A stretch of DNA of 58,044 bases, from contig JAUNDJ010000004.1 of NCBI GenBank assembly GCA_030526175.1, forward strand, positions 1 to 58,044, written 5' to 3'. The stretch comes from Bacillota bacterium (GTDB taxonomy: Bacteria > Bacillota_I > Bacilli_A > Erysipelotrichales > Erysipelotrichaceae). Of the stretch, positions 1 to 7,468 are shown one piece after another. The notes beneath the pieces were generated by a model. That model was given only the letters and a program-made list of their open reading frames with translations, did no database searches and was not told the origin of the DNA. Numbering within the stretch: the stretch's first letter is position 1; each line of letters begins with the position of its first letter. Made by a program: the position numbers and the translations under genes.

Positions 1-648
1 TCAGGCTTCTTATCATCTTTATTCTCCTCGATAAGTTCTCTTACCAGTTTCTTAGATTTAAGCAATATATTGCTTCATGAATCCTGGCATATCAAAAATC
101 ATGATATTTGGATCAAACAATTTATTAATATCCTAGTAATTCTATATTGGTGGTTTATCCCTATTTATAGATTACAACAAAACATCGATCTATTTCTAGA
201 AATGAGGGTTGATAACCAAGTAACACAAAATTTCTCTGAACAAGATACCCTAAATTACATGAAAACACTTGTATCTATTCAAGAGAAATTAACTCAAGAA
301 GAGAAACAAGCTATTTATTTTTCTATTAATGATAATTCAAAAATTTTATCTTATCGAATCAATTATATTATGAATGGTATGTTCAAAAAAAATACAAACA
401 CGTTCTTATTGATAATTCTGATATTCATACCCTTCTTATCAAATTTAATCATTCTAGAATCACATTTCGATATTCCAAAAGAAGAAGGTATTTATGAACA
501 AACTGATATCAACAAAGGATATATCGTAGAATATTCAGACGGTTCTTATGAACTCATATTAGATGGGCAATGTATTAAAATACAAAACCCTAATGACGAC
601 GTTTTTAAAGATGTTCCAATTATTAAAGAATCAGGAGAAAACAAATGA
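1..648 (+). CDS. BlaR1/MecR1-like M56 membrane metalloprotease, 3' part
   Basis: Reading frame 1 is open from the first base, so the gene starts upstream of the window. About 24 residues in comes the zinc motif HESWH (HExxH), followed by a hydrophobic stretch with WWFIP and then LEMRVDNQV, which matches the E/D segment of M56 peptidases. A last membrane helix (FLLIILIFIPFLSNLIIL) precedes a short outside tail of about 65 residues. M56 proteins such as BlaR1 sense a signal outside and cleave a repressor inside. There is no penicillin-binding domain here, so the inducer is unknown. Its stop overlaps the start of the next gene. A BlaI-type repressor would be expected just upstream, outside the window. 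Confidence 0.8.
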   Translation, partial: SGFLSSLFSSISSLTSFLDLSNILLHESWHIKNHDIWIKQFINILVILYWWFIPIYRLQQNIDLFLEMRVDNQVTQNFSEQDTLNYMKTLVSIQEKLTQEEKQAIYFSINDNSKILSYRINYIMNGMFKKNTNTFLLIILIFIPFLSNLIILESHFDIPKEEGIYEQTDINKGYIVEYSDGSYELILDGQCIKIQNPNDDVFKDVPIIKESGENK

Positions 649-857
649 TTAGAGTTATTTTTTCTATAGCATTAGCGCTTTCCATGCCTAATATACCACT
701 AACATCAGTTGGAGATACGCAAATTAAACAAAACTTAGCTACAGCAAGAAAAGACGAATTAGTATGGCGATACAAAATAATAAACGGACTTTTATACAAA
801 AGATTATGGAATGTCACACAAAACAAGTGGCAAAACGATAATTGGATACTATGTTAG
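645..857 (+). CDS. Small exported Trp/Tyr-rich protein coupled to M56 protease
   Basis: 70 residues. The start overlaps the stop of the M56 gene as ATGA, which implies translational coupling. The N-terminus (MIRVIFSIALALSMPNIPL) looks like a signal peptide or anchor. The mature part is unusually aromatic: W41, Y43, Y51, W55, W62 and W67, ending in Cys70, with the pattern WRYKIINGxLYKRLWNVT. I have a recollection of similar short aromatic-rich proteins in Firmicutes but know of no function. Given its position it may be a ligand, inhibitor or accessory peptide of the membrane protease; that is inference. A strong hairpin terminator follows at 892. Confidence 0.6.
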   Translation: MIRVIFSIALALSMPNIPLTSVGDTQIKQNLATARKDELVWRYKIINGLLYKRLWNVTQNKWQNDNWILC

Positions 858-891
858 CAACTCCCAATAATTACTAAATGGAACCAATCAT

Positions 892-965
892 AACACCTTT
901 GAATTGTAAGATGTATTGGTCAGTTTATACTGCTCAATATTCTTCAAGTTGGAGGTGTTTTTTTT
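892..965 (+). terminator. Long branched hairpin terminator after the M56 unit
   Basis: Bases 892-905 pair with 946-959 at 13 of 14 positions (three or more G-U pairs), and the transcript then runs into a U tract at 958-965. The 40-nt loop folds again: ATTG with CAAT outside CAGT with ACTG. The whole element is close to one extended palindrome. It reads as a rho-independent terminator for the plus-strand unit, though the long internal stem is larger than needed for that. Confidence 0.7.
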
Positions 966-1117
966 GAGATAGTAATATGATTCAAAAATTTCATTACTAA
1001 TAATTCATCGTTCTTCATCAAATGAAACTAACTTCTATAATGTGACTCAAAAAAAACAGATAGAACTTTAAATAATGAAATATAATTTAAAGCAATCCTA
1101 AGAGTATAATTTTATTC
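966..1117. other. Intergenic stretch, nothing recognised
   Basis: AT-rich sequence between the M56-unit terminator and the tRNA-Trp terminator. The only structure seen is a small inverted repeat, TAGTAAT (from about 970) with ATTACTA (to about 996). I see no ORF with a ribosome site and no RNA gene. Confidence 0.5.
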
Positions 1118-1163
1118 AAAAAAAAGCTCCAGATTTACCTAAATAAGGTTTATCTGAAGCTTA
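1118..1163 (-). terminator. Terminator of tRNA-Trp
   Basis: On the minus strand AAGCTTCAGAT pairs with ATCTGGAGCTT and is followed by a run of eight T. It lies 12 nt after the CCA end of the tRNA. Confidence 0.85.
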
Positions 1164-1174
1164 TCTATACACAA

Positions 1175-1249
1175 TGGCAGGGGTGGTAGGAATCGAACCC
1201 ACATCAACGGTTTTGGAGACCGCTATCTTAGCCTTTGGACGACACCCCT
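1175..1249 (-). tRNA. tRNA-Trp (CCA anticodon)
   Basis: The acceptor stem AGGGGTG pairs with CACCCCT, the discriminator is G and the 3' CCA is encoded. The anticodon stem GCGGT/ACCGT encloses the loop CTCCAAA, giving anticodon CCA for tryptophan. The T arm contains GGTTCGATTCC. It is a single-gene unit with its own promoter (1262-1290) and terminator. Confidence 0.95.
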
Positions 1250-1261
1250 AAGTGCCCATTT

Positions 1262-1290
1262 AATATACCATGGTATTTTATGAATTACAA
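1262..1290 (-). promoter_or_regulatory. Promoter of tRNA-Trp
   Basis: Minus strand: TTGTAA (1285-1290), 17-nt spacer, TATATT (1262-1267). The expected start lies a few bases before the tRNA 5' end. Confidence 0.75.
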
Positions 1291-1311
1291 CCCTTTTTTT
1301 AAAATTTTTAA

Positions 1312-1346
1312 AAAAAATTAAAAACCTGCCATTTTAGACAGGTTTT
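1312..1346 (-). terminator. Terminator of the CPBP protease gene
   Basis: Minus strand AAACCTG, 10-nt loop, CAGGTTT, then TTAATTTTTTTT. It begins six bases past the stop codon. Confidence 0.85.
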
Positions 1347-1352
1347 ATGCAA

Positions 1353-2408
1353 CTATTTTGATTCTCGAACCCAAAGCCAACATAAGAAATAAATGGCTCC
1401 GATTCCTAAGAATGTAATGATAAAAGATCTAAATACACCTTGTCCAAAGACAAAATTTCGAATTCTTCGTAAATAACTAATTCCAGGAATAGGAATAGCT
1501 CCTCTTACATCCACAATCGAAGATCCCACAAGTAAATTTGTTAGGGAATGCACCAATACAGGATATCGTAATAAATTCGTTTGACTATAAAGATAAGCCA
1601 GTAATAAACCTAATGGTAAATAAAACAATGCCAAGCTCAAACTATTATGCCATAACGCCCAGAACAAAGAGCTCAAACCAATGGAACACCAAGCCGGTCC
1701 ATTCTTATGAAGATTTGTAAAAATTACCCCTCTAAAAATAATTTCTTCTAATAAAGGAATCACAATTAGACTCGATACACATCCTAATAAAGTCGGAACC
1801 AAATTCCCTAGATAATTCACAACTCCAACGACCGATTCTGGTCGACTATTCCCTACCATAGACAATAAACCAAACAAGAAAATCGCAAAAAAGATAGGAA
1901 TCAAGCACATCGCAATGCATTTTGAAATATTCTTTTTTAAAGTTTCTGGCTTTTTCAAATTATTGAAATTTTTAAATACATCATAGGCATAGATCCCCAA
2001 AATCGCAAGAATCGAAAAAGTAAATACTTTCTGATTAATGACATATGCCGAAAACATAGAGCTATCCCCCATATTTGGAACAGACCAAATCGAAAGAAGC
2101 ATAAATGGTAGAACTCCAATGATAGTAAATACATGATATAAAGCTCTAAAACTCTTTTTCAAAAGTCTAGGAACCAATACCCATGCCAAATATAGTAATA
2201 AAAATGGTATCGACAATATCTTATATCCAACAATCAAGCACATACGATCAAAGCCTACCGTATCTAAGATATTATATCGAACACAAAGCTCTTGGGCATA
2301 TACTCCAAACTGTCCATAATCGTTCATCACTCTTACGGAAAAAACAATCCATATAAAAGTACAAACAGAAATGAATATGGTCAGTGGTAAATCAATCTGT
2401 TTCTTCAT
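1353..2408 (-). CDS. CPBP family intramembrane metalloprotease
   Basis: 351 residues and strongly hydrophobic, with about eight membrane segments. The family signature is in the C-terminal half: EEIIFR (EExxxR), then FWALWHN (FxxxH) and LVHSLTN (HxxxN), which supply the glutamates and histidines of the membrane-embedded active site of CAAX/Rce1-like (Abi) proteases. In bacteria such proteins take part in bacteriocin self-immunity or processing of membrane peptides; no substrate is apparent here. An AGGGGGAG ribosome site precedes the ATG and a terminator follows, so it is a single-gene unit. Confidence 0.85.
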   Translation of the reverse strand: MKKQIDLPLTIFISVCTFIWIVFSVRVMNDYGQFGVYAQELCVRYNILDTVGFDRMCLIVGYKILSIPFLLLYLAWVLVPRLLKKSFRALYHVFTIIGVLPFMLLSIWSVPNMGDSSMFSAYVINQKVFTFSILAILGIYAYDVFKNFNNLKKPETLKKNISKCIAMCLIPIFFAIFLFGLLSMVGNSRPESVVGVVNYLGNLVPTLLGCVSSLIVIPLLEEIIFRGVIFTNLHKNGPAWCSIGLSSLFWALWHNSLSLALFYLPLGLLLAYLYSQTNLLRYPVLVHSLTNLLVGSSIVDVRGAIPIPGISYLRRIRNFVFGQGVFRSFIITFLGIGAIYFLCWLWVRESK

Positions 2409-2503
2409 AAAACTCCCCCTAATTCATATCAATTCTCATAAATTAACATGTGTCGTAAAGTTAGTATACAAAAACATTTCTTTTCTATAAAGAAGAAGTT
2501 GAA

Positions 2504-2527
2504 AAAAGAGCCGATTAATCAGCTCTT
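2504..2527 (-). terminator. Terminator of the GDPD gene, overlapping its stop
   Basis: Minus strand AAGAGC and GCTCTT arms around GATTAATC, followed by TTTTTT. The stop codon sits in the loop. Confidence 0.75.
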
Positions 2528-3336
2528 GGATCAAAACTATCAAAAATACAAACATCAAATGTTTTCTTCGCTTCTTCTAATTGAACCGCATCCTTAATTG
2601 TCCAAACGACTTTCTTAAAACGGAAACAAGAACACATATGTTTGAAACAAGTAAAATGTCGACAATGAAAATCAAAAGCCACAAAATCCGGTTTTGTCCA
2701 CCAATTCAACATAAAATTCGTAAGGATTCTTTTCGTGAACCAATTCATCCCTTGTTTTTCCGAATAATCTTCTGCCAATTGACCACGAATGATTTCTGGA
2801 CGATTCACCTTTAACCAATGAACAACTTTGGGATCAAACGATTCCACTACATACAATCCTTTATAATCTTTCATCATCTCTAGTGTCTTTTCAACAGTCA
2901 ATAAAGAATTTCCTTCGTGCTTGATTTCAACAATCAAAGGAACCTTGCCATCAATTACTTTCAAAACATCTTCATAAAGAGGAATTTTTTGATTCGATTT
3001 TTTCAATGTAAATTGTTGACACTCTTCATAAGTCAGGTCAATCAACATTCTTTCGTCTTTACACATTCTAGTCAATGTACCATCGTGAAAAACAACCAGC
3101 TTTCCATCTTTTGTCATTTGCACATCCAGTTCTATTCCAAATCCATTCTCAACCGCTCTTTGAAAAGCAGCCAAAGAGTTTTCTGGATACGCTTTTCGAT
3201 TATCAAAATAACCACGATGAGCGATTTCCACCGATTCAAACTTCTTCCAAATCTCCGGATAGCGAATACTTCTTGGCTTCATCGAAAATAAATATATAAA
3301 AATCAAAAAAATCAAGAATACGAATACATAAATCAT
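2515..3336 (-). CDS. Membrane-anchored glycerophosphodiester phosphodiesterase
   Basis: 273 residues from the ATG at 3336, which has GGAG nine bases upstream; an in-frame ATG at 3351 has no site. Residues about 1-20 form an N-terminal membrane anchor. IAHRGYFD, PENSLAAF, ELDVQMTKDGKLVVFHD and LIVEIK are the catalytic and metal-binding motifs of the GDPD (GlpQ/UgpQ) TIM barrel. The enzyme hydrolyses glycerophosphodiesters from phospholipid or lipoteichoic-acid turnover to sn-glycerol 3-phosphate and an alcohol. The anchor suggests it acts at the outer face of the membrane. Confidence 0.9.
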   Translation of the reverse strand: MIYVFVFLIFLIFIYLFSMKPRSIRYPEIWKKFESVEIAHRGYFDNRKAYPENSLAAFQRAVENGFGIELDVQMTKDGKLVVFHDGTLTRMCKDERMLIDLTYEECQQFTLKKSNQKIPLYEDVLKVIDGKVPLIVEIKHEGNSLLTVEKTLEMMKDYKGLYVVESFDPKVVHWLKVNRPEIIRGQLAEDYSEKQGMNWFTKRILTNFMLNWWTKPDFVAFDFHCRHFTCFKHMCSCFRFKKVVWTIKDAVQLEEAKKTFDVCIFDSFDPRAD

Positions 3337-3378
3337 GATTATCATCTCCATTACTATGTGTTATACGCTCTTTTTTCC

Positions 3379-5562
3379 TTAATGGAAACCATTTTGTACA
3401 AAATCTACGTCGTCTTCTCTTTCCAATTTAGCCTTAAAAGAAATAATACGCGGTGTTTCCATTCGATCAAATTGGATAAGATATGCCTTCTTATCCTCAT
3501 CCACTTCTAAAATTGTTCCTTTTCCAAACGCAATGTGCTTAATTCTCTCTCCAATTGGAAATACAATACGATTGGCATCTTCTTCCATATTCTTTTCGAC
3601 ACGAAGAATATAGTCACGACTCTCTTTGATCAAACCATCCTGTGGTTTTTCAACATATTCAATCAAATCTTGATCCACATCTAAAATAAAACGAGAAGGA
3701 TAACGAGGAGACCCATCAATATTTCTACCATTGGCACCTGTGATAAATAAACGCTTTTCCGCACGAGTCATGGCTACAAAAGCCAACCTTCTTTCTTCTT
3801 CCATACCATGTAACGTTCTTACCTTACGCGAAGGAAAGATACCTTCGTTCATGCCACATAAGAAGACATAAGGGAATTCTAAGCCTTTTGCCGCATGTAC
3901 TGTCATTAATTTAATCTTATCCACATGACTGGCCGTATCGGCATTTGAAAATAAAGCTACGTGCGCTAAATAGTGTTCCAATGTACTCTCTTCTCCACAC
4001 GTTGTTTCATATTCAAAAATCGACTGTTTTAATTCAGCTAAATTATCCAAGCGCTCCTGGCTTCCTTCAGTACGAAGCATTTTTTCATACTCGCTCTTAT
4101 GAAGTAAAGAAGAAATCACTTCGGAAATTTGTCGTTCACTATAGTTAGCAGAAAACTCTTCCACAAGATTCACAAATTCCTGTGCCTTTGTTCCCTTAAA
4201 AATTGGATCGTCCAAATATTTACATAACGTATCGTATAAACTAGATTTTTCCTTTTCCGCTGTTTCTTTCAAGAAACGGATTCGTCTCTGTCCTAAATTC
4301 CTTTTAGGTGTATTACACACTCTTAAAAAAGACAAATCGTCTTTATACGCGATCATTCTTAAATACGAAAGAGCGTCTTTAATTTCAGCTCTTCCGAAGA
4401 ATTGAATTCCACTATAAATCGTATAAGGAATCTTTTCTTTTAATAACGCTTCTTCAATCGGACGTGTCACATAATGCGCTCTATAAAGAACACAAATATC
4501 TTTATAAGAAACGCCTTCTTGTACAAGCTTTTCAATTTCCTTCGCGATCCAAAGTGCTTCTTTTTCCGTATTTTGTCCATGGAAACAAAGAACCGAAGCC
4601 CCTTGTCCTAGGGTCGGAATCAAATCTTTTTTTATACGCGTTTTATTCTTATCAATCAAGGAATTGGCCACATCCAAGATTTGTTTAGTCGAACGATAAT
4701 TATCCATCATCATAATTGTTTTTACATTCGAAAACTTTTGATCAAAATCTAATAAATATTTAACATTGGCTCCTCGCCAAGTATAAATGGTCTGATCCGG
4801 GTCTCCGACAATAAATAAATTTTTATGATACGCACATAACACTTCCATCAATTCGTATTGCGGCTGGTCAATATCTTGAAATTCATCAATCATAATATAT
4901 TCCAAACGCTTTTGCCACTTTAATTTAATCTCTTCGTTTTGCGAAAAAATATATAAAGAAAACTTAATCAGATCGTTATAATCTAAGCCAAAACACTTCT
5001 TTTCCTGATATAAATATCCGTAAAAAATAATATCCTTTGTGGTTTTCGCTTCCATATATTTTTGATACAAGACTTCCAAAGACATATGAATCATATCTAA
5101 ATAGTATAAAGGATTCTCATTAAGCTTAATGATTTCAATCATATCCCTGGCCTTAGAAAAAGTCATATCCCGAAGCGTTAATCCTCTTTCTTCATAAATA
5201 ATTTTTAACATCTCATCAATATCCGAATTGTCTAAAACCAAAAAGCTTTTTGGATACGAAACGGCATGACTATCTTCTTGTAAGATTGATACGCAAAAAC
5301 CATGAAACGTATTTATATAACCTGTATCATTATCACCCGTTAAATTATGAATTCTTTGACGCATTTCATTCGCACTCTTATTCGTAAAAGTGACACAAAG
5401 AATATTTCCAGGAAGAATTCCTAGTTCATTGACTAAAAACGCAAAACGATGCGAAAGAGCTCTTGTCTTACCCGATCCAGCGCCAGCAATAACCCGAATC
5501 ATTCCTTCTGTGCTCGTAACAGCTTCCAATTGGGAAGCATTCAACCCATCTAAAATATCCAA
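3379..5562 (-). CDS. pcrA: ATP-dependent DNA helicase PcrA/UvrD
   Basis: 727 residues with all SF1 motifs: Walker A GAGSGKT at about 27-33, DEFQD, GDPDQTIYTWRGA (motif III region), TVHAAKGLEF and VAMTRAEKRL. The C-terminal tail has a beta-rich FGKGTILEVDEDK segment typical of Gram-positive PcrA, which contacts RNA polymerase. The enzyme unwinds DNA 3'-5' in repair and rolling-circle replication. I place the start at TTG 5562 because AAGGAGG lies seven bases upstream. The in-frame ATG at 5613 overlaps the predicted promoter. It is somewhat shorter than Bacillus PcrA (about 739 aa). Confidence 0.93.
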   Translation of the reverse strand: MDILDGLNASQLEAVTSTEGMIRVIAGAGSGKTRALSHRFAFLVNELGILPGNILCVTFTNKSANEMRQRIHNLTGDNDTGYINTFHGFCVSILQEDSHAVSYPKSFLVLDNSDIDEMLKIIYEERGLTLRDMTFSKARDMIEIIKLNENPLYYLDMIHMSLEVLYQKYMEAKTTKDIIFYGYLYQEKKCFGLDYNDLIKFSLYIFSQNEEIKLKWQKRLEYIMIDEFQDIDQPQYELMEVLCAYHKNLFIVGDPDQTIYTWRGANVKYLLDFDQKFSNVKTIMMMDNYRSTKQILDVANSLIDKNKTRIKKDLIPTLGQGASVLCFHGQNTEKEALWIAKEIEKLVQEGVSYKDICVLYRAHYVTRPIEEALLKEKIPYTIYSGIQFFGRAEIKDALSYLRMIAYKDDLSFLRVCNTPKRNLGQRRIRFLKETAEKEKSSLYDTLCKYLDDPIFKGTKAQEFVNLVEEFSANYSERQISEVISSLLHKSEYEKMLRTEGSQERLDNLAELKQSIFEYETTCGEESTLEHYLAHVALFSNADTASHVDKIKLMTVHAAKGLEFPYVFLCGMNEGIFPSRKVRTLHGMEEERRLAFVAMTRAEKRLFITGANGRNIDGSPRYPSRFILDVDQDLIEYVEKPQDGLIKESRDYILRVEKNMEEDANRIVFPIGERIKHIAFGKGTILEVDEDKKAYLIQFDRMETPRIISFKAKLEREDDVDFVQNGFH

Positions 5563-5584
5563 GTTAATCCCTCCTTTTTTACTC

Positions 5585-5613
5585 ATTTTAACATTTATAT
5601 ATACATTATTCAT
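5585..5613 (-). promoter_or_regulatory. Promoter of pcrA
   Basis: Minus strand extended -10 TGTTAAAAT (hexamer 5585-5590), with a weak -35 ATGAAT (5608-5613) at 17 bp. It falls inside the reading frame upstream of TTG 5562, which supports the later start. Confidence 0.5.
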
Positions 5614-5627
5614 GCGTAAAACCTACA

Positions 5628-5653
5628 AAAAAAAGGAGAATTCCTCCTTCTTA
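5628..5653 (-). terminator. Terminator upstream of pcrA
   Basis: Minus strand AAGGAGGAATTCTCCTT self-pairs and runs into eight T. It directly follows the stop of the membrane-protein gene. Confidence 0.7.
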
Positions 5654-6085
5654 TACGACAATCGATTTTCTAAACTGATTCTTTTCCAAACCAAGAATCA
5701 TTAAAAAGATATAGTCAAAAAATACCAATCCTAAAGTAAAAACGTTTCCATGACCAAAGGCATGGGATAGTTTATTTGTCAGAAGGATATGTATCACAAA
5801 CATCACCAATCCAACAAATACAATTGTCGCTCCCAGTTCTAGAATTAATAGTTCATTTCCAGACCACAAGGACAATAAGAATAATACAGACAATGAAATA
5901 TATAACGTGATTTTTGCCAAAAAGTACAACCAAAAATACTCCGTTTTCCAAACATTCTTAAACAATACATATTCACGGAAAAAAGGAATAAACGCTTTCC
6001 ATTTTTGTTCACCCATTTTTCCAAACACAAAACACGTTCCTAATAGTACCAATCCAGAAACTAAGATGAATTCTACCAATTCCAT
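5651..6085 (-). CDS. Small membrane protein, DUF5684-like
   Basis: 144 residues with about four hydrophobic segments. The pattern GEQKWKAFIPFFREYVLF after the first helix (Gly, Trp-Lys-Ala, then Ile-Pro-Phe) resembles the DUF5684 group of Firmicute membrane proteins, which carry a GxxGWxAlIPiyN signature. No catalytic residue stands out and no function is known to me. AAGGAG precedes the ATG. It is preceded by a 31-codon ORF and probably co-transcribed with it. Confidence 0.6.
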   Translation of the reverse strand: MELVEFILVSGLVLLGTCFVFGKMGEQKWKAFIPFFREYVLFKNVWKTEYFWLYFLAKITLYISLSVLFLLSLWSGNELLILELGATIVFVGLVMFVIHILLTNKLSHAFGHGNVFTLGLVFFDYIFLMILGLEKNQFRKSIVV

Positions 6086-6105
6086 AATTCCTTCTCCTTA
6101 TTTTT

Positions 6106-6201
6106 CTAATATATACAACAAGGAAGGTCTGAATGTTGAGTATATAGTTCTTTATACGCTTCTCGATATTTTTTTACTAGTTGCCAAATTTTTTTAAACA
6201 T
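6106..6201 (-). CDS. 31-residue small protein upstream of the DUF5684-like gene
   Basis: It starts MFKKIWQLVKKYREAYKEL and ends LPCCIY. A near-perfect ribosome site (AAAGGAGG, eight bases before ATG) precedes it, and it ends 20 bases before the next start, within the same transcript. The N-terminal half is a strongly basic amphipathic helix and the tail holds a vicinal Cys-Cys. There is no signal peptide. No family recognised; it may be a small membrane-surface peptide or a translated leader for the downstream membrane protein. Confidence 0.55.
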   Translation of the reverse strand: MFKKIWQLVKKYREAYKELYTQHSDLPCCIY

Positions 6202-6292
6202 ATCACTTTCCTCCTTTAAGTTTTATGATTTTCATGTCTATAGACTATTATCCAAACATTAAACTAAAGGAAGAAAAGTCTTAATTTTTCCT

Positions 6293-6324
6293 TAAAAAAA
6301 ACAAGAAGCAAAACTACTTCTTGT
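6293..6324 (-). terminator. Terminator of the rhodanese-TtcA gene
   Basis: Minus strand ACAAGAAG, 8-nt loop, CTTCTTGT, then a T run. The stem begins inside the last codons. Confidence 0.85.
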
Positions 6325-7420
6325 CATAATCGTCTAAGAAATGATGATATCCTTCTTCATCCTTATAACCTACCACATTGGTTAAGCTGATATTTTCTAC
6401 ACTCTTGAAAATATTCGCTTCTACATAAGGATTGACTTGTTTCAAATCACGAATCAGATGCTTGATTTCTTGTCGTTTTGAAACGTGTTCCTCATCGTTT
6501 GTCGTATAATCATCCGTGAACTTACAAGCACACTGAATAAAATACAAATCGTTATATTTTACCCATGACTTAATATCTTCTTCTCGAACAAAATATAAAG
6601 GACGGATAATTTCCATTTGTCCAAAATTTGTAGAATGAAGCTTAGGCATCATCGTTTGAACCTGACCACCATACAACATAGACATTAATATCGTTTCGAT
6701 TACATCGTCATAATGGTGCCCTAATGCGATCTTGTTGCAACCTAAATCTTGTGCAAACGCATATAAATGTCCTCTTCGCATTCTTGCGCAAATGTAACAA
6801 GGGCTCTTCTTAATATGTTCCACATTTTCAAAAATAGCTGTTTCATAAACAGTAATCGGGATATGTAGCTTACGACAGTTTTCTTCAATGACTCTTCGGT
6901 TTTCAACACTATACCCAGGATCCATCACAATAAACTTTACGTCAAAAGGAATATCCGTATGGGCATGAAGCTCTTGAAAAAGCTTAGCCATCAACATGGA
7001 GTCTTTTCCTCCGGATATACAAACACCAATACAATCGCCTTCATTGACCAATTTGTATTCTTTCAAAGCTTTCGTAAATTTAGACCAGATTTTAGCACGA
7101 TACTTTTTAATAATACTATGCTCCACTGTTTTATAAAAATCATCGTCCTTTTGTGCCAAACGATCCATCACAATCGAAAAATAACCACCTTCTAAATAAT
7201 ACGTTTCATTTCCTTTTTTCTCACAAATCTTTTGCGTAATGGTACCATTGCGGCAAAATAAAACCGTTTTTTTATCAAATTCTTTTTCAATAACCTCTTT
7301 TTCGCTCATCCAAATGGCATTGTCCACAGGATTTCTTTCCGATTCCAGTTTTGAACGTACATCAATCAAATAATAATCGTCTTTATTCCAAGTCTTTAAT
7401 TCTTCTAATCTCATTTTCAT
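6314..7420 (-). CDS. Rhodanese-TtcA fusion, probable tRNA thiolation enzyme
   Basis: 368 residues in two domains. Residues 1-90 are a short rhodanese domain with LIDVRS and the active-site loop CRNGT (Cys56). Residues about 105-340 are a TtcA-type PP-loop ATPase: SGGKDS at 136-141, CYIC (Cys208, Cys211) and a third pair CAC (Cys297/299) that can hold the 4Fe-4S cluster, plus GHHYDDVIET. TtcA makes 2-thiocytidine at tRNA position 32. The fused rhodanese would supply persulfide sulfur, much as the rhodanese domain of ThiI does, but here it is N-terminal. There is no ribosome site; the ATG lies six bases after a -10 box, so the mRNA is probably leaderless. Confidence 0.85.
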   Translation of the reverse strand: MKMRLEELKTWNKDDYYLIDVRSKLESERNPVDNAIWMSEKEVIEKEFDKKTVLFCRNGTITQKICEKKGNETYYLEGGYFSIVMDRLAQKDDDFYKTVEHSIIKKYRAKIWSKFTKALKEYKLVNEGDCIGVCISGGKDSMLMAKLFQELHAHTDIPFDVKFIVMDPGYSVENRRVIEENCRKLHIPITVYETAIFENVEHIKKSPCYICARMRRGHLYAFAQDLGCNKIALGHHYDDVIETILMSMLYGGQVQTMMPKLHSTNFGQMEIIRPLYFVREEDIKSWVKYNDLYFIQCACKFTDDYTTNDEEHVSKRQEIKHLIRDLKQVNPYVEANIFKSVENISLTNVVGYKDEEGYHHFLDDYDKK

Positions 7421-7426
7421 GGAAGT

Positions 7427-7435
7427 ATTCTAACA
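7427..7435 (-). promoter_or_regulatory. Extended -10 of the rhodanese-TtcA gene (leaderless)
   Basis: Minus strand TGT-TAGAAT, then six bases (ACTTCC), then ATG. It starts right after the MFS terminator. The -35 region is weak (GTGGAA at 17 bp). Confidence 0.5.
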
Positions 7436-7437
7436 TA

Positions 7438-7468
7438 AGAAAAGACAAATTCCACTAAGAATTTGCCT
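7438..7468 (-). terminator. Terminator of the MFS transporter gene
   Basis: Minus strand GGCAAATTC and GAATTTGTC arms (one G-U) around TTAGTG, followed by TTTTCTT. It overlaps the final codons of the MFS gene. Confidence 0.7.

Noticed and set aside
2917..3291. 124-codon plus-strand frame
   Set aside because: Antisense to the GDPD gene, no ribosome site and no recognisable protein pattern.
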